From Membranipora membranacea (lineage: Eukaryota > Bryozoa > Gymnolaemata > Cheilostomatida > Membraniporidae): 64,000 nucleotides of DNA. This document shows positions 1 to 10,945 of the stretch, one piece after another (position 1 is the first letter of the stretch; each line of letters opens with the position of its first letter). The notes beneath the pieces are model-generated. The model ran no database searches. It was given only the letters and a program-made list of their open reading frames with translations, and had not been told where the DNA came from. The position numbers and the translations under genes are program-made. The DNA is taken from assembly GCA_914767715.1 (NCBI GenBank), contig OU612070.1:24540025-24604024 (forward strand), in the 5' to 3' direction.

Positions 1-225
1 TAAAATAATGTTGATGGTCTGATTACTGAATTCGATCAGGTTATAGTGCACTTAAATTGGTTATCATCATGGAAAGCTGCAATTAAGCAGAGTATGATTG
101 TCATTGTAAGTGCTCAGACTCCAAATGGTTGATTAAGCTGTCATTTATCACCCTGAACCAAAGGGGATTTAAGTATCTAACGACAGAAGGATATAGTTTA
201 CAATTTGAGATATGAAAATATTTAC
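1..225. other. Left edge, downstream part of the MADF gene intron
   Basis: No gene is recognised here. The stretch follows the splice donor of the second MADF exon, so on the minus strand it is most likely the start of the next intron. The forward reading of the first 110 bases vaguely resembles the end of a LINE reverse transcriptase, but it is too short to call. Confidence 0.3.
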
Positions 226-1156
226 CTCCCCCTGCTCAAATATGGGTTTAGCCATTGCAGTACATTCCAGTACATGAAGTCTGGTGCCTTGGAGGCTCCA
301 GCTCCTGACCGTGTGATCTCCTCGTGTGCGTTCTTCTTACGGACATACTGGTCTCTCACATATCGCCACTTCTGTTTCACTGTTTTACCTGAAAGTAGAA
401 AGTCAATGTCAGAATGTTCAATCAGTGATGAAAAAACAATAAAGTTCACCATCAATTTTTAATAAGTCAAACGTCTTAAGTCATCGTCTCTCTGTCACAT
501 TGTGAGGCATTTGATAGTGTGTAGTATCAGCATTGCATTTGTGCACAGCAGAGCTGAGCAGTAAAATTACTATAATTCAAACCCAATTTATACAAGTAGC
601 ATGCTCTCATATCCTACCCTCCCTAGTCAAACCATTCTGTCTCATTGTCACATTGTGAGGCATTTGATATTGTCTAGTCTAGTATCAGCATTGCATTTGT
701 TTGGGCTATGAGTACTTCATGGTTTAAGAATTATACAGCATATTTGTACACAACAGAGCTGAGCACTCAAATTACTATAATTCAAACCCAGTTTACATAA
801 ATAGTATACCCCCACATAACAATAATTTCTTCTGAAATGTTCAATTGGTATGAGTGTGTATGATGTTATCTGAGTCAATGAGTAAAAGTCTTTTACTCCT
901 TGTCTGAGTTATGACCATCAAGGATATAGAAATAATGTAGAGAAGGTGTGATTCTAGCTGATTCTAGTGACTCTGCTAGAACAGCTACTCTGAGAGAGTA
1001 CATACCAGGCTCAGCATCAGTCAGCTCAAGCTTCCCAGCAATCTCATTCCAAGCATTCCTCTTCATAATCTCATCCTTGTACAGCTTTGATTTCATGTTA
1101 TACAGGCATTCATGGTCTCTGACCAACTCAATAAGTTTCTCAACATCAAGAGACAT
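226..1156 (-). CDS. MADF-domain protein, first two coding exons (partial)
   Basis: MADF domains (Adf-1 type, Myb/SANT-like) bind DNA and occur in nuclear regulators and in domesticated or active transposon proteins. Exon 1 is 1006-1156: the ATG at 1154-1156 starts MSLDVEKLIELVRDHECLY, followed by YKDE and AWNEIAGKL, the first two MADF helices with their conserved tryptophan. It ends at a GTATGT donor in phase 1. Exon 2 is 226-388, after a TTTCAG acceptor, and carries the third-helix signature VKQKWRYVRDQYVRKK and then the usual SGAGAS and YWNVLQWL tail. It ends at a GTAAAT donor in phase 2. The exons join in frame to give about one complete MADF domain of roughly 100 residues. The rest of the protein, often a BESS domain or an acidic tail, would lie outside the window. 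No promoter motif is obvious upstream. The family call is strong; the gene's role is unknown. Confidence 0.82.
480..820. repeat. Direct repeat in MADF intron 1, two diverged units
   Basis: About 120 bases beginning with the pattern cattgtgaggcatttgata and including gtatcagcattgcatttg and attactataattcaaaccca occur twice, at roughly 497-600 and 647-810. The second unit carries an extra 50-base segment. This is a local duplication or two copies of a dispersed repeat within the intron. Confidence 0.7.
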
Positions 1157-1159
1157 TAT

Positions 1160-3240
1160 CAATATATTCTTCTGGAAGTTCTGCTCAAAATTTACTAGTC
1201 ACTAACTAATTTATTCTATCTGCTTTCCCGCTGAAATGACTTAATCCAGTCAGTCAATCACGTGGTATAAATTGACCAATGCTTGCGTCGTCAACTCACT
1301 AGTCATGGGAATGATGCGTTTCAACGATGCGGAGCTTATCCGGTCATTGACCTCTTTCCGCAAAGCAATTGCGCTTACGTTACGTGTGATTACGTTATAG
1401 TGTGCTCTGCCCTTAAGCTGAACGACTATTGATACTACGAGTTGTATCACATCTGCTATAAACCACCCAAACACTCTCTTCTTCATTGTACTGTTCTCAG
1501 TACTATTCTGCGGTCTGTGTTGCTTTACAATGTAGACTAAAATACAAAAAAATCTGCAATCAAAAGGAGTCATTTCTTGTATCTAGGCCTATCTACTTTT
1601 TTCCCAAATAAACATGACGAATAATTAAACCAGCGTTATACTCTAGAGAGCTAGTACCGCTACAACACTTGAATACACCATTCTATTGATGAAGATTTAC
1701 ATTTGGGAAACTTTTGCAATTGTGTGCAAGCTGGCAATGGTCTAGTTTCTCTCAGTAACCAATTTCTCTACTCTCCAACTACAGACCACTATAACCAATG
1801 GTTGTCAGTGGTTGACCTTGAATTAAGGCGAAGTACATGTTTGCAACTCAAAGAGCCCACACATGTAATATTATATGCAATCCGCCCCCCTCCCCGATCA
1901 CTGCTTATTATAATGAAATGACCACTGTGACGCAGTTGAGACTATGTACAGCCAACAAATCATTTGAATTCAATACCATTGGCAAAAGGCAAGGTCTGCA
2001 CTGGTTTCCTTCCTCTGGTGATCGGGGTTGGTATATTCTTTATTACATTATAGACCAGGGAATATTTCAATAAGCATGAGCTGTGCTTTGTAAACCAAAA
2101 GATCATTACAACTTAAATGCTCAATATCCTCGCTCCTTAGATAAATTTGTTCGCCAATAGTTCACACAAGAGTGAGCATAGTTCAATTGATTAGTGGCCA
2201 ATTCTCGAACGAAGCTAAAAGCAGGTCTCGCCTACCACTTGTACCACTTGGTCTTATATGCGCATGCTTGATCAGTAAATAAAGTGTATACTAATATGTA
2301 TATAGTTTTGCTGTTTGTATTTAAGGGTGACCCCACCAGTCTCAGACAGTTGGGAATGGTTGACATAAAGGAATAATGATCCGTCAGTTGCGCCGAGGCA
2401 AAGCCTATGCACACACTTTATACAAATACAAGACCCAGCCTACATATGTAGTTGTAGTAAAGAGAGGGGGCATTTCCTTACAATGTAAAGTATGTAGGCC
2501 TACATGTAGCCATAGTAGATTAGCAATAACAGTTCTAGACAATTAGTTGCACAAGAGTTGCCCACCTAAACATGCCACCACCAACAAACAACAAAGCGAG
2601 GAGTAAGGAGTAAACTCCTTGGACTTGTATGAGCCTTCCCCCCCCCTCTTACAACTCTTAGGAGTCCTTCTCCTTGCTTGATATTACACTGCACATGTAC
2701 ATTGGACTGGTACCATTGGCAAACTACAGAAAGCTACTAGTAGTGATAGTAACTAACAGTTACTAGCTAGACTTCTTAGTTAGTCTACTCATTTTTCACT
2801 CACAACTGAGTAGAATAGTAGTGTACCAAATATAAATACTAAATAACATTTATTTACCTGAGAGCTACAACAAATTGATTCAATCAAGTCCATTCACAGC
2901 TGTTCTAATTTCATTCTTCTTCTTCTTGTGAAGCTGAGTTGGCTCATCATCTCTTCATCGTGGTCTTATGTGTCTGTGAAGTAACTGATTGGTGCCACTG
3001 AGTCTGACTGCTGTTCAGAAAGTTGACTACTAGCAATATCGATAACTAACTCAGTGTTCCCCAACACAGATATTGTAATCAGTATGAAGTTATTGAACAG
3101 GCCAATAAGAAAAAAGTAAGATGTAATGGGCCAATCATATCAAAGCCTGTGAAAATTCGAAGAGAGAGGGCAACTCTTCATTTTGGAAGGTTTTAATGTG
3201 AGAGGGCAATTCCGAACCAGTAACCTTATTACCCTGGAGT
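1160..3240. other. Intergenic stretch without a recognised gene
   Basis: I see no exon with both splice signals and a known motif. Bases 1290-1420 hold several CpG dinucleotides and lie just upstream of the minus-strand MADF start, so they could be its promoter, but no motif decides this. A weak imperfect palindrome (cgaggagtaaggagtaaactcc and its partner ggagtccttctcc) lies near 2595-2690. Confidence 0.35.
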
Positions 3241-3249
3241 GTGTAAATC

Positions 3250-5335
3250 TAGTCAGCGTCCTAGAAAGCTCAATGTTAACACTATGTGGTCTGATACCAT
3301 CAGGAGTGAATTAGAAACTAACATGAATGAATAGTGGTCCGTATTCAAGTCAACGATGTATGAGGTGTACAAAGAGACCTTGGAAAATGTGGAGAGAAAT
3401 CATGCAGACTGGTTTGAGGAGAGCGATAAAGAACTGTGTGAACTGATAGCTGCTTGTAACCATGCCCTGAATGAAATGTTGAATCCTAATCCCAGATCCA
3501 TCAAAAACAGGTTTAGACACTACTCATGTCATCTGCAAAAGAAATGTCGTGAATTGAAAAATGAATGGTGGCAGAGTAAAGCTGCTGAACTACAGGAGCT
3601 GGCAGACATGAATGACACTAGAGGTTTCCATCAAGGACTTTGGGCAGTACGGGGTCCGAGGGTTGATCAATCTGATCAGCTACTTTCCTCCGACAATCAA
3701 ACTTTACTGAGAAAAAGACCTTCTCCCTTGTTGGACAGAACATCTCAGCACTCTTCTCAATGAAAGCAATGAGGTCGATGATGCTCCTGACTTGGAGGAA
3801 GTGAACAAGGCTATGTATATGCTCAGCAATGGAAAGTCACCCGGTGCAGATAGAATACACCCAGAAATTATCATATTCAGAATGGCTCTACTAGTGCAGC
3901 ACCTGCAACACCATGAGATCATTGTTGACTCTTGGAAGAGCGGAGAGCCTCCACAAGATTGGAAGGATGCTCAGCTTATAACTCTGTTTAAGAAAGGTGA
4001 TCGACGTCTCTGTGGGAAATATCGAGGCATCTCACTTCTATCAATACCTGGTAAAGTATTAGCCTGTTACTCAACAGATTGAGCTCTTATGCAGAGGATC
4101 TACTCCCAGAGGCACTGTAGATATGATATTCTTCCTGAAGCAAATTCAAGAAGATTGTGTTAAGCCGAGGATGTAATGGTGTTTTGACTTTTGGCTTTGA
4201 CACTGTGAACAGAAATGCCTTGTGGGCTATTCTAGAGAAATTTGGTTGTCCTGTCAATTTCACCAATCTTGTGTCGGCCCTACACAAAGGAGTGAATACA
4301 TCAGCCAGCAGGTGAAAGGTGAACTATCGGAACCATTCAGGGATGGGAATGGAGTGAAGCAGGGCTGTCCACTTGTTCCCACACTTTTCTCCATTTAGTT
4401 GTCAGCGGTGCTTCAAATCTGTCAGAAGCACAACAAGGGCTTTGGTACGTAAACTTATATTTGCAGATGATACTGCATTTGTTGCTCAAGACCATGCAGA
4501 TGCACAGGAAACTATATCTGGTTTTGCCAAGTCAGCCAAACAGTTTGGGTAAAAGATTAGCATAAAAAAGACTGAGGTGATGTACCAACCTTCACTGGGC
4601 TTATCTGACGCAGGAGATGACATCCATATTGATGGTGAAATCCTTGCTATGGTTAGCAGGTTTAAGTATCTTGGTACAGCTGACACCAACAAGCTCGACA
4701 CTGAACTGGAGATACACATGTCCAATGCCTCAAAAGCCTTTGGGAGACTCAGCGATCATGTATGGGACAATAAGGATCTTACCATCAAGACTAAAAGTGC
4801 TGTGTACAGAGCCATTGTTCTATCAGTTCTTCTCTATGGAGTCAAATCCTGGGTTGTGTACAAGGTTACTGCTTATAAACTCAATGCATTCATGATGAGA
4901 CACCTGAGACAGATACTCAACATAAAGTGGTGGCAGTTTATATCAAGAAAGGAAAGGATCCTGAAAACAACTTCCTTGCCTGGCATGTACGATATTCTCA
5001 TCAGCAGATGCCTCAGCAGGACCGGTCATATCAACAGTTTAGATAACACCCGAACACCAAAGCTTATATTGTACTCACAACTCACTGATGGTATGTATGT
5101 AATTGGATGACCAAAGCTGAGATATGAGGACATCATCAAAAGAGACCCCGAAAGATCGGGAGCTCCCCCTTAGATCTTGGCAGAGCCTATCCCGAAGCAG
5201 AGATGATTGGAGACAATTTATTCGTAGACGAAAGACGCCATCATCGGCCACGATGGACAGCTTAATACTAAGAATGCAAACATTAGCAACATGGAACTCT
5301 TTAGGGATGGTAAGTTCACAGGTTTAAAATAAACT
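3250..5335 (+). mobile_element. Degenerate RTE-like LINE fragment (reverse transcriptase region)
   Basis: A non-LTR retrotransposon relic on the plus strand. In several frames one can follow the linker after the endonuclease (3356-3700, helical and charged), the start of the reverse transcriptase (3770-4070, with [15 protein letters not shown] and [14 protein letters not shown]), the catalytic segment with FADDTAFVAQ near 4460-4495, and the C-terminal part with KSAVYRAIVLSVLLYG and then a degraded RTGHIN and PKLRYEDIIKRD tail (4790-5180). At least five frame changes and internal stops separate these pieces, for example a stop before KISIKKTEV at about 4550. It is a dead copy, 5'-truncated, since no endonuclease domain is seen upstream. 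The clade assignment rests on the linker and tail motifs typical of RTE-type enzymes and is an inference. Confidence 0.85.
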
Positions 5336-5720
5336 TGTATGATGCAATTATCACAAACCAGAATACTGTGGCTGTTGTTTGAGTTCAGAATTGCCTTCTT
5401 ATAAGCATAACAAAGATAACTCCAGAAATAAACATACAGTAAGCAGACCAGAAATGCGGTAACAATTAGTATGTTCGCTCATTATATCGACTATTTATTG
5501 GAGGAGGTTTTCTGTAATACTTAATATATGCCACATGGAAGCTCATTTGAGCGAGATTTATACAATTTAGTTTCAATTACACGACCAACTAGCTGCATCG
5601 CCAGATAATACTGTAGAACTGTCTTAAATGATAGGAACTGGGCGGCTAAACATCTGTACAAGAAACTCCTACTCAGCCTAGTATATAGTTCACTTGCGAC
5701 AGGACAATATTGTATGAGGC
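5336..5720. other. Unassigned spacer between LINE relic and minisatellite
   Basis: No gene, RNA or repeat structure recognised. Confidence 0.3.
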
Positions 5721-5726
5721 ATGCAT

Positions 5727-6011
5727 GGGGCCAAGTTTTATATTTGGAGCCAAGTTTTATATTTGGAGCCAAGTTTTATATTTGGAGCCAAGTTTTGGTA
5801 TTTGGGGCCAAGTTTGACTAATTGGGGCCAAGTTTTATTGCATGGGGCCAAGTTTCAGTATCTGGGGCCAAGTTTTAGTATTTGGGGCCAAGTTTTACTA
5901 TTTGGGGCCAAGTTTGGCTCGGGCAAAGTTTGGCTCGGGCCAAGTTCGGCTGGGGCCAAGTTCGGCTCGGGCCAAGTTCGGCTCGGGCCAAGTTTGGCTC
6001 GGGCCAAGTTG
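5727..6011 (+). repeat. Minisatellite, 16- to 20-bp units with core ggccaagttt
   Basis: About 15 tandem units. The first three are 19 bp with core gccaagttttatatttgga. The next block is 20 bp with tatttgggg or variants, and the last block is 16-17 bp and GC-richer, with ggctcggg. The unit therefore drifts in length and composition from left to right, as in an array grown by successive local amplifications. It stays open in two forward frames, giving a repetitive artefactual reading of the type YLGPSF; there is no start context or homology to suggest it is translated. Confidence 0.93.
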
Positions 6012-6194
6012 TCGCGGATTCGTAGAAACTATGACATGGCATTTAGACAACCTATCTACACGTGTAAACACTGTCAAATTCTTGCCCCCAAGCCGTTAAA
6101 GTAAACTGAATGCTAACTGTTGGTGTCTTCTGGACTAGTATAACCCCCTCCCCCTTTATAGTCAATGATATATAACTGTAGCTCTATTTTCAAT

Positions 6195-6345
6195 AATCTG
6201 TATGATCATAATAATGAGCATTTTTTGTTATTTATGCTATGAGGAAATGTTGACAATGAAATCCAATAAAGTCATCATCAATCATCATAAGATAATGATG
6301 TTGTTTCCTGATGTTATCAAGTCACAGCCCTCCTGGCAAGGGGCG
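6195..6345. repeat. Dispersed repeat copy 1 (partner at 10815-10945)
   Basis: The order of short blocks ataatgagcat, gaggaaatg, aatccaat, aagtca, catcaa, aataatga, tttcctgat and caagtcaca is shared with 10815-10945 in the same orientation, at roughly 75-80 percent by eye. It is an unclassified interspersed repeat (SINE- or MITE-like). Confidence 0.6.
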
Positions 6346-6644
6346 TATTGTAGACCCCTTCATCAAAGTACAGCTGACATAGAAACGACTGGAAATAACC
6401 AGCTCAGTATTCAAACTTGATTTAGCCAACTTAATAAAACAGACGTTGAAATTTTTTTGAAGTTTCTTGTCTTAATATTTCCAAAAGATGGTATGCTTCA
6501 ATCCCAGATAGCTTTGGAAATAAATTGAATACACCCCCTATTCCAGGTTCACCATCTACCCCTACTCAATATAATTCCCCTAACACTGACAGATCTATAT
6601 ACAGAATCTGAGAACCAACAGTCACAACATGATACAAACTATGG

Positions 6645-6650
6645 TATAAA
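6645..6650 (+). promoter_or_regulatory. TATA box of the antistasin-like gene
   Basis: The sequence tataaa sits 68-73 bases before the ATG at 6718, leaving room for a start site near 6675-6680 and a 5' leader of about 40 bases. This is the best core-promoter match near a gene start in the window. Confidence 0.6.
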
Positions 6651-6717
6651 GTTTGGGCGCTTAGTGAAGATTGACCAGATAACTTCAAGTCTTCATCGAC
6701 AAAGAATTACTTGCACA

Positions 6718-9042
6718 ATGAATGTTCTATATCTGACAGCCGTTCTACTGATGGTGACAGTAACAGTATCAGCACAATCTAGCAGTCTAGCAATACCAAG
6801 CGGTAGGTCACACTGGCCACATGACCAACACATTCAGCATCAATTGTATAAACCGGAACTGTTACCATCAGTGAGCTCACCAAATAGACACATGACAGTT
6901 ATGCTCGTGGTATATTAAAAACTAAGCTATGCAACCAAATTTACAATTCATCACACAACATGAGTTTTACTTCAGGAAGCCATCCAGATACTTGGTCAGC
7001 TTTTGGCTCTTACAAAGTTGTATGTGGTTCCTGGGCTTGAAATGTGTAACCTATCACTTTTTGTTGAGTCATACATACATCAATATTCCAAAATCAAGTT
7101 TGTCTTGTGTAATGTTGGGGACTCTCCAGAAAACAGGTGATTGACACCCATTGTTCACAAAGACCCCTGGACAATTTGTTTGATCATTGAGAACAAATTC
7201 TTGATGATAGAAGGATGACTATGTTCCATCAGTTGGTTTTTGCGATCAAAAAAGTTTTCTGAGTTTTAGATGTGGATGGTTTGTTTTTTGTTGAAGTTGA
7301 TTTATGTTGTGCTGTTTGTGGGCAGGAAGAGCCGGGGTGAGTCCTTTGAGACAAGAGCGAGAATTGAACCCGGGACCTTTCGCTTGACAGCAAAGGATAT
7401 TATCATTTGCGTTATCAAAGCTCCTATCATGTATGTTATATATTGTTGTAGATTGTGGCTGTACAAATTTTTACTGGGTGTGTAACTTTCCAAGGCCAGG
7501 ACAAGAATCGGAGACATTCTACACATGTCCCCAAGGATTCGTTAGAAATGAGTGTGGATGTCAGACAAGCTGTCAATGCAGTGAGTTTGTATCATAATGT
7601 ACTAACAAAACCTTAGATTAACTTCAATCTAGGGTATGTTCTTCAAAAGTATGATTTATACACTCTCAGGGATAAGCAAACCATACAATTTGAGTTATTC
7701 ACAGACGTTTGTTTATTTGTTTATTTGTTTGTTTGTTTGTTCGTGGCCCATCCTATTCCATTGAAATAACAAGTTATGCAGATGCTGTTATTTGCCTGAT
7801 TGGAGCAGTAAACTTTTCAGCTCCTGATACCCTGATATTGATATATAAGTTTGGATCTTAGTTAGATATTGTTTAGTGTCTCTTCATTCTCATTTCATAA
7901 CATATGTCACTTCATAATATATACTTTATATTACAGAGGGATGTCCAGAGTTTGATGTGACACTGAGATGTCCTGCTGGATATAAGACTGACGATGAAGG
8001 GTGTCCAATCAGTAAATGCAGTGAGTAAATCACTTATATAACTATATATCACCCTCTCTGTTACTTGAAGGCAGATTTGTTACAAACTCTTTGGAAAATA
8101 CAGAAAAGATCAATTACAATAATTTACAACACAGTAGAGAGCTATTTAATTATTGATGATAGATCTGTAGGGAACCTGTGCATTATCATTATGGCTCATT
8201 TTTTATGAGAACAAGTTGACCAATCAGCTGAAATTTTATTATCCTGGTGAGAAAATAAAACTAACTGCTCACAAACAAGATGGTGAGCTAGTTTTCACTT
8301 TTGAGTAACCGCACAAAAATAATCTGTGAGTGCCATACATTGGAAAGGAAAACATGGTTTACCATAGCATTTCCCTAAAAGTAGATAATTTCCTGACTGG
8401 TACCAATGTAAATTTATGTGACACAGAAACAGACAAGCCAGATCACGTCTGTGTGAGATCCAATGCCGGCGGGTACTCCGTCTAAATGTTAAACAGCGCT
8501 CTGCTCTTAGGCCATCACAAGCTTTTAGTTCACTTCTCTCCACAAATCAATTGATACAGTTTCCCTACCACAGTGAGAAAATGTTCAATCACCAGAAGGT
8601 TTTGAAAACTATTGATTCCAATGAAGACTCAGCTTGAGTGCGGCACTAGCATTCGTTGAGGGAAGATTTCAACGTTACCGCTTTCATTCCTCTTCCTCTC
8701 CAACAGTTTCGCATGTAATCTTTGCCAACCAGTCAAATGCAGATAAACCATTAAAATCCCAACTACTCATAGCCAACCATCAAATATATTAGTCAACTGC
8801 AGAACCAAAACAGGTTTGCTCTGAATAACCCTTACCTTGTAATGTTGAGTATTTTTTTAGCTACAGCCACTTCTGAAATGATCAATTGTTAGATTGGTGA
8901 ACGATCAGCATTTCTAAGTCCAGCCATAAAATGTACCTGACAATAATATCTTATTCACTGCATCCTCTTATAATTTAATTGATAAACTAGGGTTACAAAT
9001 TGAGACTTCCAAACTCAGTTTCTTATTTTTTCAGACGCATAA
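6718..9042 (+). CDS. Small secreted cysteine-rich protein with two antistasin-like repeats
   Basis: A four-exon gene with every intron in phase 1: 6718-6802, 7452-7580, 7937-8020 and 9035-9042. Donors are GTAGGT, GTGAGT and GTGAGT; the last acceptor follows a strong pyrimidine tract (tttcttattttttcag). The joined frame encodes 101 residues. Residues 1-20 are a signal peptide (MNVLYLTAVLLMVTVTVSAQ). Exon 2 gives a first cysteine module (CGC, VC, FYTCPQGFVRNECGCQ, SCQC). Exon 3 gives a second with the hallmark LRCPAGYKTDDEGCPISKC, close to the antistasin core C-P-x-G-Y-x-x-D-x-x-G-C. Exon 4 adds two residues and the stop. Antistasin-type modules are small disulphide-rich folds, some of which inhibit serine proteases such as factor Xa. 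Inhibitory activity here is inferred only; spacing in the first module is unusual. A polyadenylation signal lies at 9237-9242. A different last exon is possible. Confidence 0.7.
7335..7410 (-). repeat. tRNA-like fragment in intron 1 (SINE head candidate)
   Basis: On the minus strand the segment contains gggttcaattctc, a good RNA polymerase III B box, with a poor A-box candidate about 45 bases before it. It does not fold as a functional tRNA by eye. A tRNA-derived SINE relic is the likely source. Confidence 0.35.
7705..7742. repeat. Microsatellite (gttt)n / (attt)n
   Basis: A run of tttgtttatttgtttatttg continuing as gtttgtttgtttgtt within intron 2 of the antistasin-like gene. Confidence 0.9.
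8021..9034 (+). other. Last intron of the antistasin-like gene
   Basis: No cysteine-rich exon with a phase 1 acceptor and donor was found in this kilobase, and no mobile element structure is obvious. It would be the longest intron of the gene. If the tiny last exon is wrong, the true one may be downstream, for instance after the acceptor-like tttttcacaattag at about 9220. Confidence 0.4.
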
Positions 9043-9236
9043 TGAGGATGGTGAACTAATCTAAATAAGAAGACGAAAGGACCTGTAAAGATGTTATTGA
9101 AAATCAAATATAACTGGTTAATATATTATCTGATATCTTTGAAATCAATGCTATTAAAAATTGAGACTCTTTCCCTGCCTACTTTAATCTTTTAATTTCT
9201 TTTCTATTTTTCACAATTAGCGCTATCTGTGAAACA

Positions 9237-9242
9237 AATAAA
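9237..9242 (+). terminator. Polyadenylation signal aataaa
   Basis: Canonical hexamer 195 bases after the proposed stop codon of the antistasin-like gene, in the right orientation. Confidence 0.45.
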
Positions 9243-9249
9243 ACAGAAT

Positions 9250-10385
9250 TTGTACTTAAGACTATGGTGAAGTCTAGGTAAAACCTTTATTGCAGAATTC
9301 AAGAAAAACAGGCACGACATCATTGAAAACTATTCACCAAACCCAAAAAAAATCATGAGAAAACAGTGTTAAGATGCTTTGCCTAGTCCTTTCCACACAA
9401 TACTCAACCTCAAAGGGCAGGGGAACAAAAGGTTTTAAAACGTGGTTATCAAAGACCAATTAAGGAGTGGTGTTGTTGAGATGTTTTTTTATACAATAAG
9501 AGTAAGATGGTGACAAGAAGCCTTGGAATGGTGACCTCAATGCTTGTTGAACCCTTAGAATTTTCACATTTCTTCCAACAGTAATATTTCGAGCAGTTGC
9601 CCATTGAGATAATTATTTCAACTCCTCTTTGTCAGGCTTCATATTTCTCTCACTGAGTTTTTCTACAGTTTTGCTCTGGTCAGAGCATCGCAGAAGCAAA
9701 TCAGGACACACCTAAATTTACTATAGTCAGACACAAAAGCTGGAATAGTTTTATGATCAGCCTGTGAATAACTGCTAACACAAGCTTAAGGAATTTGTAT
9801 AACACACATATGAACTGTTATGGCCATTAAAGGCCAATCAATCATCAGTTTCCGTTTGTTATGATTCACTTTGATGTACAAGGATGCACAGCCTGACATC
9901 AATATCTATACCAGGATGTGAGTGACACACGGATTGTATTCTAAGGTACCCTAGAAAAATAATTCAAAGGAAGAAAAACTCGCCATCTAAGACTCTTATC
10001 GCCATTAATGCAAGCTAGCATGTACTGTGACTGTACTGTGATTTCGGCCCCTAACAGTATTTTGTAAATTTTTCTATACATCACAAACTGACTTAACACT
10101 AGCTTAGTATGACATAAGCACAACAGGATTTACATGATTGGGGAAAACTGCTGTTATTGAATCCAGATTAATCATTTTGTTAGAGAGTTGTACAGAAGCA
10201 TATGACCCACACAAACGGCAATGCGTGCTTGTGAATGACCTGTTCTCTTATGGTCATGTTCTCGCTTTCTTCTGGAGTATTCAAGGTTATCTAGTTGAAC
10301 TTTAAAATTAGCTAATCAGAAAGGGTCAAATCTACTTGTCACACGGTTCCAAAAAAGTAGCTGCATGACAAGGCCAGTGGCTAGG
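9250..10385. other. Intergenic stretch, nothing recognised
   Basis: Only short random open frames are present. No splice-bounded exon, RNA gene or repeat was recognised. Confidence 0.4.
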
Positions 10386-10536
10386 CCGACATAGTCAAGG
10401 GGCCGTTGCCTGCATTTGAGATTTTGTGGCGCTCCACTATCAAACACCCACTGGGGGTGGGTGTTTGATAGTGGAGCGCCACAAAATCCCAAACGCAGGC
10501 AACGGCCCCTTGACTAAGGCCGACATAGCTAAGCTG
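10380..10536. mobile_element. Near-perfect 60-bp-arm hairpin element with flanking direct repeat
   Basis: The left arm (about 10394-10449) starts tcaaggggccgttgcctgca and the right arm (about 10458-10518) ends tgcaggcaacggccccttga (first arm reversed, one or two differences). The centre is caccca/ctggggg/tgggtg. Outside the hairpin the sequence ggccgacatag occurs on both sides (10383-10393 and 10519-10530), which reads as a target-site duplication of about 11 bases. This is a full-palindrome MITE or foldback element. RNA from it would form a long hairpin. Confidence 0.8.
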
Positions 10537-10539
10537 AAG

Positions 10540-10672
10540 TTTAACAATAACCAAGCACAAAGTAAGGTTTGACAATAACCAAGCACAAAGTAAGGTTTGA
10601 CAATAACCGGACAATAACCGGACAATAACCGGACAATAACCGGACAATAACCTGACAATAACTGGACACAAA
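10540..10672. repeat. Tandem repeats: 26-mer x2 then 11-mer ggacaataacc x6
   Basis: Two units of about 26 bases (acaataaccaagcacaaagt plus aaggtttg) are followed directly by six or more 11-base units reading ggacaataacc with slight decay at the end. The short unit is contained in the longer one, so the array probably grew stepwise. It lies right beside the hairpin element. Confidence 0.9.
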
Positions 10673-10814
10673 TTCAGACATTGACAAGGATTCAGGCTGG
10701 AAAGCTAGGTTTCCCGTCTTCATGCTGATTACATAGGACAAGATTTGTTGTTATGGTCAATCAATCCATGTTTTATAACTCCTTATCTATTGTCTGTGAT
10801 CTGCAACCTCAGTA

Positions 10815-10945
10815 TAATGAGCATTGTATTATAAAATTATTATGTAGAGGAAATGGTGTCAATAAAATCCAATTAAGTCAGCATCAAACATGAAATAATG
10901 ATCATATTTCCTGATTCCATCAAGTCACAACCCTCTACGAGGCTG
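10815..10945. repeat. Dispersed repeat copy 2 (partner at 6195-6345)
   Basis: Same block order as the copy near 6.2 kb, same orientation. Confidence 0.6.

Noticed and set aside
1-120. Reverse-transcriptase fragment in the first 120 bases
   Set aside because: Only a vague resemblance over 35 codons with no diagnostic motif.
5721-6104. Open frame giving a repetitive GPSF/GAKF protein over the minisatellite
   Set aside because: It is a by-product of a tandem array without stops; two frames are open at once and there is no splice or start evidence.
10540-10672. CRISPR-like array
   Set aside because: Units are contiguous without unique spacers, and the genome is eukaryotic; this is a simple tandem repeat.
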